Counted from the first letter of the stretch, positions 1 through 7,813 are shown. The stretch: 9,448 nucleotides of DNA from Pseudomonadota bacterium (GCA_021807465.1 JAKBCX010000029.1:1-9448); one strand, 5' to 3'. Notes: a model not told the origin generated them from the letters alone. Program-made: numbers and translations.

Positions 1-1444
1 GGCGAAAGAGCTGGCGGCGCGCAAGATTTCGGCCGTGGAGCTGGTAACGGCCTATAACGGCGCCGTGGAGGCGCTTAACCCCAGGCTGAACGCCTATATT
101 ACGGTAACGCCAGAGCTGGCCGTGGCGCAGGCCAAGCAAGCCGATGCGCGTATTGCGGCAGGCAATGCCACGCCGCTCACCGGTATTCCGCTGGCCATGA
201 AGGATTTGTTCTGCACCGAAGGCGTGCGGACCACGGCGGCCAGCAAAATACTGGAGCCTTTCGTGCCGCCTTATGAAAGCACCGTCTCCGCGCAGTTGAA
301 GGCGGCAGGCGCGGTGATGCTGGGCAAGGCGAATCTCGACGAATTCGCCATGGGGTCGTCCAACATCACCTCCGGCTACGGGCCGGTGGAGAATCCGTGG
401 AAGCGCAATGGCTCCGATGCCAAGCTGGTGCCGGGCGGCTCCTCGGGCGGTTCGGCTTCGGCGGTGGCGGCGCGCATCGCGCTGGGAGCCACGGGCACGG
501 ATACGGGCGGCTCCATCCGCCAGCCCGCGGCGTTTACGGGCCTTGCCGGCATCAAGCCCACTTATGGGCGCTGCTCGCGCTATGGCATTATCGCCTTTGC
601 CTCGTCGCTGGACCAGGCCGGGCCAATGGCGCGCAATGTGGAAGATTGCGCGCTGATGCTGAACGCGATGGCGGGGTTCGACGCGAAGGATTCCACCAGC
701 GCCGAGCGCGCGGTGCCAGATTTCACCAAGGCGCTGGGGCGCGGCGTGAAGGGCCTGCGAATTGGCATTCCGGCGGAATACCGCATGGATGGCACCAACC
801 CCGAGATTGTGGCGCTGTGGGAAAAAGGCATTACCTGGCTGCGCGAGCAGGGCGCGGAAATTGTCGATATTTCGCTCCCGCACACCAAGTACGGGCTGGC
901 GGTGTATTATATCGTTGCCCCCGCCGAGGCTTCGTCCAACCTCGCCCGTTACGATGGCGTGCGGTTTGGCACGCGGGTGGATGGCGTTGACCTGATCGAC
1001 ATGTACGAGCGCACGCGCGCCGCCGGATTTGGCGCGGAGGTGAAACGGCGCATCATGATCGGCACCTATGTGCTGAGCCATGGCTATTACGATGCGTATT
1101 ACCTGAAGGCGCAGAAGGTGCGGAATTTGATTCTGCGCGACTTTACCGAAGCCTTTGGCAAGGTGGATGCCATCCTCACCCCCACCGCGCCGTCCGCCGC
1201 GTTCGGGTTGGGCGATAAGATGGACGACCCGGTGACGATGTATCTGAACGACGTGTTCACCGTCCCGGCCTCTCTGGCCGGTGTGCCGGCCATGAGCGTG
1301 CCTGCGGGCTTGTCGGCTGAAGGGCTGCCTTTGGGGCTACAGATTATCGGCAGGCATTTTGATGAGGAGACGGTGTTCGCCGTCTCGGCGGCGATTGAGA
1401 CTGCGGCGGGCTTTACGGCCCTGCCTGAAGTGCGAGCGAAATAA
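1..1444 (+). CDS. gatA: Asp/Glu-tRNA(Asn/Gln) amidotransferase subunit A, 5' end outside the window
   Basis: This is the amidase subunit of the GatCAB complex. It releases ammonia from glutamine so that GatB can convert misacylated Glu-tRNA(Gln) or Asp-tRNA(Asn) to the correct amide in the cytoplasm. The reading frame is open from base 2, and 480 residues are visible. The GTG at 35 is an internal valine of the usual ISAVEL stretch, so the true start lies upstream, probably about ten codons away. The amidase-signature Ser-cisSer-Lys triad is visible: Lys in AMKDLF (codon 200-202), the first Ser of GGSSGGS, 80 residues later, and the nucleophile Ser in TDTGGSIRQ, 104 residues after the Lys. This spacing fits known GatA proteins closely. 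The C-terminal part carries the family's TPTAP and LPLGLQIIG motifs. The stop overlaps the gatB start, so the two are an operon. gatC is not in the window. Confidence 0.97.
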   Translation, partial: AKELAARKISAVELVTAYNGAVEALNPRLNAYITVTPELAVAQAKQADARIAAGNATPLTGIPLAMKDLFCTEGVRTTAASKILEPFVPPYESTVSAQLKAAGAVMLGKANLDEFAMGSSNITSGYGPVENPWKRNGSDAKLVPGGSSGGSASAVAARIALGATGTDTGGSIRQPAAFTGLAGIKPTYGRCSRYGIIAFASSLDQAGPMARNVEDCALMLNAMAGFDAKDSTSAERAVPDFTKALGRGVKGLRIGIPAEYRMDGTNPEIVALWEKGITWLREQGAEIVDISLPHTKYGLAVYYIVAPAEASSNLARYDGVRFGTRVDGVDLIDMYERTRAAGFGAEVKRRIMIGTYVLSHGYYDAYYLKAQKVRNLILRDFTEAFGKVDAILTPTAPSAAFGLGDKMDDPVTMYLNDVFTVPASLAGVPAMSVPAGLSAEGLPLGLQIIGRHFDEETVFAVSAAIETAAGFTALPEVRAK

Positions 1445-2895
1445 TGGCGTACACGCTAGAAGGCCGTACCGGCACCTGGGAAGTGGTTTGCGGGCTGGAA
1501 ATCCACGCCCAGGTCATCTCTGAATCCAAACTTTTCTCCGGCGCTTCCGCCACCTATGGCGGCGCGCCCAACGCGCATGTCTCCTTCGTGGATGCCGGTT
1601 TTCCCGGTATGCTGCCCGTTATTAACAAGGAATGCGTGGCGCAGGCCGTGCGGACTGGGCTGGGGCTGAAGGCGCAGATCAATTTGTTCTCGCGCTTCGA
1701 CCGCAAGAATTATTTCTATGCCGATCTGCCCAACGGCTACCAGATCAGCCAGTTCGCGCACCCCATCGTCGGCAGCGGGCAGGTGGAAATCGAGCTGCAG
1801 GACGGCACGATCAAGCATATCGGCATTACACGGCTGCATCTGGAGCAGGATGCGGGTAAGTCGATGCACGATCAGCATGCCAGCAAAAGCGTGATCGACC
1901 TGAACCGCGCCGGTGTGGCGCTGATGGAAATCGTCTCGGAGCCGGATATTCGCAGCCCGGAGGAAGCTGGCGCGTATTTGCGGAAAATCCGCCAGATCGT
2001 GCGCTACCTCGGCACATGCGACGGCAACATGGAAGAAGGCTCCATGCGCGCGGACGTGAATGTGTCCGTCCGCAAGGCGGGCGAGGAATTCCGCACGCGC
2101 TGCGAGATAAAAAACGTGAACTCCGTGCGCTTCGTGATGCATGCCGTGGAAACCGAGGCGATGCGGCAGATCGAGGTATGGGAAAGCGGCGGTGAGGTTG
2201 TGCAGGAAACGCGGCTGTACGACCCGTCCAAGGGCGAGACACGCTCCATGCGCTCCAAAGAGGATGCGCATGATTACCGCTATTTCCCGGAGCCGGATTT
2301 GCTGCCGCTGGTTCTGGAGCAGGAATGGGTGGATGCGCTGGCGGCGAAACTGCCTGAGCTGCCGGATGAAAAACGCCGCCGCTTCTGCGAGCAATACGGC
2401 ATCCCCTTCTACGATGCCGGGGTGCTGGTGGCCGACCAGGCAACCGCGGATTTTTACGAGACCGTGGCCAAGGGGCGCGACGGCAAGCTGGCCGCCAACT
2501 GGATTTCCGGCGATTTCTTCGCGGCGATGAACCGCACCGGCAAAAGCATCGAGAACCCTCCCGTCTCGGCGGCTGACCTCGGCGCGATGCTGGATTTGAT
2601 CGCGGATAAAACCATCAACGGGCGCATCGCCAAGGATGTGTTCGAGGAAATGGTGGAAACCGGCAAGGCGCCTGGCGCCATTGTGGAAGAAAAAGGCTTG
2701 CGGCAGGTGACGGATACGGGGGCGATCGATGCCGCCGTGACGAAGGTGCTGGCCGATAATGCCGATAAGGTGGCGGAGTATAAATCGGGCAAGGACAAGC
2801 TGTTTGGCTTCTTCGTTGGCCAGGTGATGAAGGCCATGCAGGGCAAGGGCAACCCGGCTTTGGTGAACGAGGCAGTGAAGAAGCAGTTGGGGTAA
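1444..2895 (+). CDS. gatB: Asp/Glu-tRNA(Asn/Gln) amidotransferase subunit B
   Basis: This is the kinase/transamidase subunit of GatCAB. It phosphorylates the tRNA-bound Glu or Asp with ATP and transfers ammonia delivered by GatA. The 483 residues match the usual full length. Family motifs appear in order: [12 protein letters not shown] near the N-terminus with the active-site Glu19 and His21, [23 protein letters not shown], then [33 protein letters not shown] and RCEIKNVNS. The C-terminal third is the helical YqeY-like tRNA-binding tail, with ANWISGDFF followed by [13 protein letters not shown]. The four zinc-binding cysteines present in many GatB proteins are missing: the region reads [22 protein letters not shown]. 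The ATG overlaps the gatA stop by one base (TAATG), which suggests coupled translation; no strong Shine-Dalgarno is visible. Confidence 0.97.
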   Translation: MAYTLEGRTGTWEVVCGLEIHAQVISESKLFSGASATYGGAPNAHVSFVDAGFPGMLPVINKECVAQAVRTGLGLKAQINLFSRFDRKNYFYADLPNGYQISQFAHPIVGSGQVEIELQDGTIKHIGITRLHLEQDAGKSMHDQHASKSVIDLNRAGVALMEIVSEPDIRSPEEAGAYLRKIRQIVRYLGTCDGNMEEGSMRADVNVSVRKAGEEFRTRCEIKNVNSVRFVMHAVETEAMRQIEVWESGGEVVQETRLYDPSKGETRSMRSKEDAHDYRYFPEPDLLPLVLEQEWVDALAAKLPELPDEKRRRFCEQYGIPFYDAGVLVADQATADFYETVAKGRDGKLAANWISGDFFAAMNRTGKSIENPPVSAADLGAMLDLIADKTINGRIAKDVFEEMVETGKAPGAIVEEKGLRQVTDTGAIDAAVTKVLADNADKVAEYKSGKDKLFGFFVGQVMKAMQGKGNPALVNEAVKKQLG

Positions 2896-2897
2896 GA

Positions 2898-3590
2898 ATG
2901 GGCTGGAAAACCGATTACCGTTCCCTCTACTACCAAGGCGCGCCGGAGCCGGAAGACCCGGTGCTGGTGAAAGGCAAGGTGGCGCTGCTCGTCATCGACG
3001 TGCAGAACACCTACCTTGTCCGCCCGGACCGCGCGGCGCTGCCGCCGGATGAGCAGGCGCGGTACAATGCTTGGACGCCCTTCCATGAGCGCATGCACGG
3101 CACGGTTATTCCCACCATCGCCAAGCTGATGGAACGTTTCCGCGCGGGCGGGCACGAGGTGGTGTTTGCCCGTATCGCCTGCCAGGGCCAGGATGGGCGC
3201 GACCGTTCGCTGAGCCAGAAAAAACCCGGCTGGAATAATCTGCTGCTGCCCAAGGATGAATGGGAGTCGCAGATTGTGCCCGAACTCGCGCCACGGGGCG
3301 ATGAGATTGTGGTGACCAAGACCACCGATTCCGCCCTTACCGGTACGAATTTGCGGCTGTTGCTCGCCAATATCGGCATTACCCATGTGGTATGCGCGGG
3401 CATCTTCACCGATCAATGCGTAGCCTCCACCGTACGCTCGCTGGCCGATGAGAGCTTCGAGGTGATTGTGGTCGAAGATGGCTGCGCTGCGGGCGACCAC
3501 GCGCTGCATGTGCAAGAGCTAACCATCATGAACATGATCTATTGCCAGGTGATGAGCGGCGCGGAGCTACTGGGCTACCTGCCCGGCTGA
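2898..3590 (+). CDS. Isochorismatase-like cysteine hydrolase
   Basis: This 230-residue protein belongs to the isochorismatase-like (cysteine hydrolase) superfamily, whose members hydrolyse small amides, carbamoyl compounds or isochorismate. The catalytic triad is visible: Asp34 in LLVIDVQNTY, Lys141 in VVTKTTDSAL and Cys174 in GIFTDQCV, in the family's order and spacing. The ATG is two bases after the gatB stop, with GGGG at 2889-2892 inside the end of gatB as a weak ribosome site, so it is probably the last gene of the gatAB operon. No signal peptide is seen, so a cytoplasmic enzyme is expected. An extended N-terminus (YYQGAPEPEDP) and an insert after VIDVQN resemble amide and ureide hydrolases of the family (biuret, N-carbamoylsarcosine or ureidoacrylate types), but the substrate cannot be read from the sequence. 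Confidence is high for the family and low for any reaction. Confidence 0.92.
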   Translation: MGWKTDYRSLYYQGAPEPEDPVLVKGKVALLVIDVQNTYLVRPDRAALPPDEQARYNAWTPFHERMHGTVIPTIAKLMERFRAGGHEVVFARIACQGQDGRDRSLSQKKPGWNNLLLPKDEWESQIVPELAPRGDEIVVTKTTDSALTGTNLRLLLANIGITHVVCAGIFTDQCVASTVRSLADESFEVIVVEDGCAAGDHALHVQELTIMNMIYCQVMSGAELLGYLPG

Positions 3591-3592
3591 AT

Positions 3593-3606
3593 TTGATCCC
3601 GATCAA
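3593..3606. promoter_or_regulatory. FNR/FixK/Anr-type binding site
   Basis: TTGATCCCGATCAA is a perfect match to the FNR-family consensus TTGAT-N4-ATCAA, with 6-bp arms around a CC centre. It starts two bases after the hydrolase stop and ends 34 bases before the flavin reductase ATG. If the start of transcription is at 3641, the box is centred at -41.5, the classic class II activation position. The match and spacing are seen in the sequence; oxygen-responsive control is inferred. Confidence 0.75.
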
Positions 3607-3628
3607 GGCCCCGGGCAGCGGCGCGGCC

Positions 3629-3634
3629 TAGCCT
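3629..3634 (+). promoter_or_regulatory. Possible -10 element of the FNR-box promoter
   Basis: TAGCCT matches TATAAT at the first, second and last positions, which are the most conserved ones. It lies exactly where a -10 hexamer should be if the FNR-type box is at -41.5, and it predicts a transcript starting at about 3641, which is the ATG. There is no recognisable -35, as is usual for FNR-activated promoters. The hexamer alone is weak; the geometry is the argument. Confidence 0.4.
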
Positions 3635-3640
3635 GCGCCC

Positions 3641-4177
3641 ATGTTGAAGGATCTTCCTCTCGGGCGCGTCTATCAGCACATAGAGCCAGGGCCGGTCACG
3701 CTGCTCAGCACGCAGGCAACAGGCAAAAAGCCGAATGTGATGACGATGTCCTGGCACATGATGCTGGATTTCGAGCCGCCTTATATTGGGTGCGTGGTGG
3801 GGGCGGCGAATCATTCCTTCGCCACGCTGCGCCGCACGGGCGAATGTGTTATCGCCATACCTCCTGCCGAGTTAGCTGAAGTGGTGACCAAAATCGGAAA
3901 TTGTTCCGGGCGGGATACTGATAAATTCGCCGTCTTTCCACTCACCCCCCTGCCCGCACGCCATGTCGCCCCGCCTTTGGTTGGCGAGTGCATCATCAAT
4001 TTAGAGTGCGAGGTGCGCGACACCTATATGGTGAACCGTTACAATATGTTTGTTCTGGAATGTGTGAGAGCCTGGGAGAACCCGAAGCTGGCCCAGGCCA
4101 AGACGCTCCACCACCAGGGCTATGGGCGCTTCACCCTGGATGGCGAGGTGATAAAGGTAAAATCGAAAATGCGTTAG
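3641..4177 (+). CDS. Flavin reductase-like, FMN-binding split-barrel protein
   Basis: This 178-residue protein resembles the flavin reductase / DIM6-NTAB family, which binds FMN or FAD in a split beta-barrel and uses NAD(P)H to reduce flavin, often for a partner monooxygenase. Visible family features are the N-terminal GPVTLLST strand, the flavin-phosphate region NVMTMSWHMMLDFEPPYIG (residues 32-50), GNCSGRDTDKF (86-96) and the C-terminal GYGRFTLDG strand. No membrane segment or signal peptide is seen. ATG 3641 is chosen because the next in-frame ATG, at codon 34, would remove the first barrel strand. No Shine-Dalgarno precedes this ATG, which suits a leaderless transcript from the FNR-type promoter just upstream. 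No partner oxygenase is in the window. It could instead be a flavoredoxin-like electron carrier. The family is secure; the partner and substrate are unknown. Confidence 0.88.
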   Translation: MLKDLPLGRVYQHIEPGPVTLLSTQATGKKPNVMTMSWHMMLDFEPPYIGCVVGAANHSFATLRRTGECVIAIPPAELAEVVTKIGNCSGRDTDKFAVFPLTPLPARHVAPPLVGECIINLECEVRDTYMVNRYNMFVLECVRAWENPKLAQAKTLHHQGYGRFTLDGEVIKVKSKMR

Positions 4178-4193
4178 ACTGAGCCTCAGTCTA
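4175..4193. terminator. Stop-codon-spanning palindrome, probable bidirectional terminator
   Basis: TAGACTGAG and CTCAGTCTA form a perfect 9-bp inverted repeat around a single C, which in RNA would be an 8-bp stem with a GCC loop. The left arm begins with the TAG stop of the flavin reductase gene and the right arm holds the TGA stop of the opposing oxidoreductase gene. On the minus strand the hairpin is followed by a T-rich stretch with two TTTT runs, which favours termination of the oxidoreductase transcript. The plus strand has no T-tract. Confidence 0.6.
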
Positions 4194-5166
4194 GCCTGGG
4201 GATCAACCCGCTGGCCTCGGCCACGGCACGGCTGGCGGCAATCGACTCGCTCACCATAAGTGCCGCCGCCAGGGCGCGCCTGCCCGCCTCGGCATCCACC
4301 GCCACGGGCGCGCCATCCAGGCACGAGGCGAAAAACGCCTCATGCTCAGCAGCCAGGGCGTCATGGTCTTGCCAACCAGCCTGCTCCACCCCGAATTCAT
4401 CGAACCCCGGCAATTTGGTGCCGATGCCGCGCCCGACCAGGGTGAGCTTGCGGGCGGAGAAATCAACAGTAAGATAGCCGGTTTGCGAGAAAATACGCAT
4501 CTTACGCTCGGTTTTTAGCGAAATGCGGCTGGCGGTGATGGTCGCCACGGCACCGTTCGCAAAGCGGATTCGCGCATTGGCGATGTCGTCATGCACGCTG
4601 GCCACGGGGGCGCCCACGGCATCCACACTCACTACATCAGAGTCGGTGAGGGCCAGGATCAGGTCCAGATCGTGGATCATCAGGTCGAGGATCACCGATA
4701 CATCGGTGCCGCGTGGCTTGAAGGGGGCGATTCGCACAGCCTCGATGTAAAGCGGCTTGCCCATGCGCTGGGCCACTGCGCCGTGCGCTGCCGAGAAGCG
4801 CTCCAAATGCCCCACTTGCAGAACCAGCCCGGCGGCGCGGGCCAGGGCGGCCAGCTCCGTGGCTTGGTCCAGCGTGGCGGAGATGGGTTTTTCCACCAGC
4901 ACATGCTTGCCTGCCTTCAGGGCACGGGCGGCCAAATCGTAATGGAATTCCGCCGGGGCGGCGATAATAACAGCCTGGGCCACCTCCAAAATTTCATCCA
5001 CGCTTTTTACCGGGCAGCCTGCTTCCCAGGCCACCGTCTTGGCGCGCTCGGGGTTGGTATCGGCCAGCCCCACCAGCCTGGCCCGGCTGGCCGCGGCCAG
5101 TTTCAACGCGTGGTAACGGCCAAAATGCCCGGCCCCGATCAGGCCCACCTGCAGACGTTCGCTCAT
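4186..5166 (-). CDS. Gfo/Idh/MocA-family NAD(P)-dependent oxidoreductase
   Basis: This 326-residue protein has an N-terminal Rossmann fold with the dinucleotide motif GAGHFG (residues 11-16), the family's EKP motif with Lys93 (VLVEKPIS) and the DLMIH motif (Asp161, His165) that carries the likely catalytic histidine. The rest forms the C-terminal alpha/beta substrate domain (DDIANARIRFANGAVA and following). Such enzymes oxidise or reduce sugars, often nucleotide-linked. The HDLDLIL, IANARIRF and TASRISLKTERKMRIF patterns recall UDP-N-acetylglucosamine 3-dehydrogenases (GnnA) of lipid A synthesis. That assignment is an inference: no gnnB aminotransferase or lpx gene is in the window. GGGGAAG at 5168-5174, read on the minus strand, sits just before the ATG as a close-set ribosome site. 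The gene is divergent from secD and convergent with the flavin reductase gene. Confidence 0.9.
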   Translation of the reverse strand: MSERLQVGLIGAGHFGRYHALKLAAASRARLVGLADTNPERAKTVAWEAGCPVKSVDEILEVAQAVIIAAPAEFHYDLAARALKAGKHVLVEKPISATLDQATELAALARAAGLVLQVGHLERFSAAHGAVAQRMGKPLYIEAVRIAPFKPRGTDVSVILDLMIHDLDLILALTDSDVVSVDAVGAPVASVHDDIANARIRFANGAVATITASRISLKTERKMRIFSQTGYLTVDFSARKLTLVGRGIGTKLPGFDEFGVEQAGWQDHDALAAEHEAFFASCLDGAPVAVDAEAGRRALAAALMVSESIAASRAVAEASGLIPRLD

Positions 5167-5245
5167 ACTTCCCCACTATGCTGCTCCGGGGTTGCGCGCA
5201 ACGCTTCTCCCGGCCATACCGCTGGCGGATTTACCAATATGCGCC

Positions 5246-5250
5246 GGGAG
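5246..5250 (+). promoter_or_regulatory. Ribosome binding site that sets the secD start
   Basis: GGGAG lies five bases before GTG 5256. This spacing supports GTG 5256 as the start of secD over the further-upstream in-frame ATG at 5178, which has no such site and would add 26 residues not expected in SecD. Confidence 0.7.
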
Positions 5251-5255
5251 ACGCC

Positions 5256-6833
5256 GTGCTTTATTTCAGCCGCCTGAAAACCTTTGGCATTCTGCTGCTG
5301 TGCGGGCTGGGGCTGTTGCTGAGCCTGCCCAACCTCACCCCCCGGCCTGGCTGGTGGCCGCAAGCCGCGCCCTGGCCGCAAGTGCATCTGGGGCTGGACC
5401 TTTCTGGCGGTTCTTACCTTTTGCTGCAACTCGACACCGGCGCCATTACCCAGCAGGATTTGAACACGCTTGTGGACCAGACGCGCCAGACATTGCTGGG
5501 CGCCAAGCTGGGCTATACCGGGCTGCGGGCCGACCCGGCCAATAACAGGGTGCTGGTGCATCCGCTGGAGGGCCAAGCCACCCAAGCCATGCAGGCGCTA
5601 AACAAGCTTGTAACCTACGCGCCGGGGGCCAGCTCTCCCTCTGTTGCGGTGAGCACGCTGCCTGACGGCACCATTGCCATCACCATTCCGCCCGCAACAA
5701 GGGCCGAGCGTGTCTCCCAGGCCGTGACGCAGGCCATCACCATCATCCAGCGCCGTATTGACGGCTCTGGCGTGCTCAACCCCTCCATCGCGCGCCAGGG
5801 GAAGGATCAGATCGTCGTGCAGCTTCCCGGCATCTCGGACCCCGGGCGGGTGAAGACGCTGATTGGTACAACGGCGCATATGACCTTCCAGCTTGTGGAC
5901 ACCAACGCGGTGCCCGGCCAGCCCTTGCCTTTGGGCGATGAAGAGCTGCCCTTCGCCAATAACCCCAAGGAGAGTCTGCCGGTACTCTCCACCGTGGCGG
6001 TGGACGGCGCCAACCTGGAAAATGCCCAGGCCAGCACCGACCCGCAGAGCGGGCAATGGGTGGTGAATTTCACCTTCAACTCGCTGGGGGCGCGCGAATT
6101 CGCTGATGTAACAACCGCGAATGTCGGCAAGCCCTTCGCCATCGTGCTGGATGGCAAGATCATCGAGGCGCCGAATATCCGCGAGCCTATTACCGGCGGC
6201 GCGGGCCAGATTTCTGGCGGCTTTACCGCGCAATCGGCCACCGACCTGGCGCTGCTTCTGCGCGCCGGCGCCCTGCCTGCGCCTTTGAACATTGTGGAGG
6301 AGCAGAGCGTGGGGCCTCAGCTGGGGGCTGACGCCATCCGCGCCGGTGCGCTCTCTCTGGCCGTTGGCTTTGGTCTGGTGCTGGTATTCATGGCTACATT
6401 CTACGGGCTGTTCGGCTGGTTCGCGAATGTCGCGCTGGTTGTGAACCTCGTTCTCATGCTCGGCATTCTCTCGGTCATGGGCGCCACGCTCACCCTGCCC
6501 GGCATGGCGGGTATTTTGCTCACGCTCGGCATGGCGGTGGATGCCAACATCCTCATCAACGAGCGTGTGCGCGAAGAGGTGAAGAACGGGCGCAAGGCGC
6601 TGGCGGCTTTGGAGGCCGGGTATAAGCGCGCCTACGGCACCATCTTCGACTCAAACGTGACGACGCTGCTCGCGCATATCACGCTGTTCATCTTCGGCTC
6701 GCCGCCGGTGCGCGGCTTTGCCGTTACCATCTGCGCCGGCATTGTCACCTCGCTGTTCACCGCAACCGTGCTGGTGCGCCTGCTTACCTCGCGCTGGTAT
6801 GCGGCGCGCCGTCCTGCTTCCCTTCCCGTCTGA
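5256..6833 (+). CDS. secD: Protein translocase subunit SecD
   Basis: SecD works with SecF in the inner membrane, using the proton gradient to pull translocating proteins out through SecYEG. From GTG 5256 the protein is 525 residues and begins MLYFSRLK, as SecD proteins typically do. Segment order is as expected: TM1 at about residues 8-25, the GLDLSGG motif at about 46-52, a large periplasmic region containing QRRIDGSGV and the VLDGKIIEAPNI head motif, then five more membrane segments from about 361 to 512. GMAVDANILINERVREE contains the conserved acidic residue of the proton path (Asp429). secF follows nine bases after the stop. yajC, commonly just upstream of secD, is absent; a divergent oxidoreductase takes that place, leaving an 89-bp intergenic region for both promoters. 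Confidence 0.96.
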   Translation: MLYFSRLKTFGILLLCGLGLLLSLPNLTPRPGWWPQAAPWPQVHLGLDLSGGSYLLLQLDTGAITQQDLNTLVDQTRQTLLGAKLGYTGLRADPANNRVLVHPLEGQATQAMQALNKLVTYAPGASSPSVAVSTLPDGTIAITIPPATRAERVSQAVTQAITIIQRRIDGSGVLNPSIARQGKDQIVVQLPGISDPGRVKTLIGTTAHMTFQLVDTNAVPGQPLPLGDEELPFANNPKESLPVLSTVAVDGANLENAQASTDPQSGQWVVNFTFNSLGAREFADVTTANVGKPFAIVLDGKIIEAPNIREPITGGAGQISGGFTAQSATDLALLLRAGALPAPLNIVEEQSVGPQLGADAIRAGALSLAVGFGLVLVFMATFYGLFGWFANVALVVNLVLMLGILSVMGATLTLPGMAGILLTLGMAVDANILINERVREEVKNGRKALAALEAGYKRAYGTIFDSNVTTLLAHITLFIFGSPPVRGFAVTICAGIVTSLFTATVLVRLLTSRWYAARRPASLPV

Positions 6834-6835
6834 GG
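6832..6835 (+). promoter_or_regulatory. secF ribosome binding site overlapping the secD stop
   Basis: GAGG shares bases with the TGA stop of secD and lies seven bases before the secF ATG. It supports ATG 6843 as the start and suggests that ribosomes finishing secD can load directly onto secF. Confidence 0.6.
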
Positions 6836-6842
6836 CGTAAAA

Positions 6843-7781
6843 ATGTTCGCAAAACCGCTCTTCCGCTTCGTCCCGGACGGGACACGCATCCGCTTCATGA
6901 ATGGGCGTTTCGCCGGGCTTGGCCTCTCGGCGGTGCTGTCCATCGGATCGCTCATCCTGTTCTTCCACCCAGGGCTAAATATGGGGCTGGATTTCCGCGG
7001 CGGCGTGGTGCTGCAGGTGCAAACGCCGCAGGCCGCCGACTTTCCGGCCTTGCGCGGCGCGCTGGCCAATGCCGGGCTGAATGATGCCGCTCTACAGGCG
7101 TTCGGCAAGGGCAAGAATGGCGTGCTGATAAGCCTGGAGAGCCGCAGCAACGCGGCGCAGACGCAGACCGCCATCAACGAGGCCATATCTGCGCTGGACA
7201 AGGCAGCGCCCGGAAGCAAGATTCTCTCCACGCAGGCCATCGGCGCCTCGGTGAGCGATACTTTGTTCACGCAGGGCCTGGAAGCACTTGGCCTCAGCTT
7301 CGTGATGATCCTGGTCTATATCTGGTTCCGCTTTGAATGGCAGTTTGCCGCCGGTGCGGTGGCCACGCTGCTGCTGGATACGACCAAGACCATCGGCTTC
7401 ATGGTGCTCACGCGCATCCCGTTCGACCTTGTGACCATTGCCGCCATTCTCACCATCATCGGCTATTCCACCAACGACAAGGTGGTGGTGTATGACCGCG
7501 TGCGCGAAAATTTGCGCAAATATAAAACCATGCCGTTGCGCGAGTTGATCGATCTTTCGATCAACGAGACGCTCAACCGTACCCTTGGCACGTCCGGCAC
7601 CGTGTTCCTGGCCGCGCTGCCATTGGCCCTGTTCGGCGGCTCGGCGCTTTCAGGTTTTGCCTGGATCATGCTGTTCGGCATCGTGGTCGGCACCTCGTCC
7701 TCTATCTTCATAGCGGCACCGATCTTGCTGTTTTTGGGTGAGAAACGGCTGCGCCGGGCCAATGTGCCCGTGAAAAAATGA
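6843..7781 (+). CDS. secF: Protein translocase subunit SecF
   Basis: SecF is the partner of SecD in the proton-driven SecDF complex of the inner membrane. The 312 residues are of normal length. TM1 lies at about 22-42, followed by GLNMGLDFRGG (44-54), a periplasmic domain to about 145 with GASVSDT, and five further membrane segments to about 298. The signature TIIGYSTNDKVVVYDRVREN carries the conserved Asp212 of the proton path, and NETLNRTLGTSGT and GIVVGTSSSIFIAAP are typical of the family. In the third membrane segment the common His-Asp pair reads Leu-Asp, followed by TTK, so a lysine lies in or near the membrane. I believe some alphaproteobacterial SecF proteins share this, but I cannot verify it here. 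The gene is clearly co-transcribed with secD. Confidence 0.96.
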   Translation: MFAKPLFRFVPDGTRIRFMNGRFAGLGLSAVLSIGSLILFFHPGLNMGLDFRGGVVLQVQTPQAADFPALRGALANAGLNDAALQAFGKGKNGVLISLESRSNAAQTQTAINEAISALDKAAPGSKILSTQAIGASVSDTLFTQGLEALGLSFVMILVYIWFRFEWQFAAGAVATLLLDTTKTIGFMVLTRIPFDLVTIAAILTIIGYSTNDKVVVYDRVRENLRKYKTMPLRELIDLSINETLNRTLGTSGTVFLAALPLALFGGSALSGFAWIMLFGIVVGTSSSIFIAAPILLFLGEKRLRRANVPVKK

Positions 7782-7813
7782 TTCCACCCCAGCCTTGCGG
7801 CTTAAGGTAGAAA

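Noticed and set aside
1456..2394. A 312-codon minus-strand frame inside gatB
   Set aside because: It is fully antisense to a strongly conserved gene and has no family motif.
2454..3515. A 353-codon open frame on the minus strand across gatB and the hydrolase gene
   Set aside because: It lies opposite two well-supported genes, crosses their boundary and shows no recognisable domain. GC-rich codon bias readily opens such antisense frames.
5178..5255. Upstream extension of secD from the ATG at 5178
   Set aside because: The added 26 residues are unlike any SecD N-terminus, and GTG 5256 has a well-placed GGGAG.
4591..5277. A 228-codon plus-strand frame opposite the oxidoreductase
   Set aside because: It shadows the conserved Rossmann domain coding on the minus strand and runs into the secD start.
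7545..7564. TTGATCGA-TCTT-TCGATCAA, a perfect 8-bp hairpin resembling an FNR-type site
   Set aside because: The gap between TTGAT and ATCAA is ten bases rather than four, and it lies inside secF coding for a conserved stretch (LIDLSINETL), so coding constraint explains it.
7791..7802. AGCC-TTGC-GGCT hairpin right after secF
   Set aside because: The stem is only four base pairs and has no T-tract directly after it.
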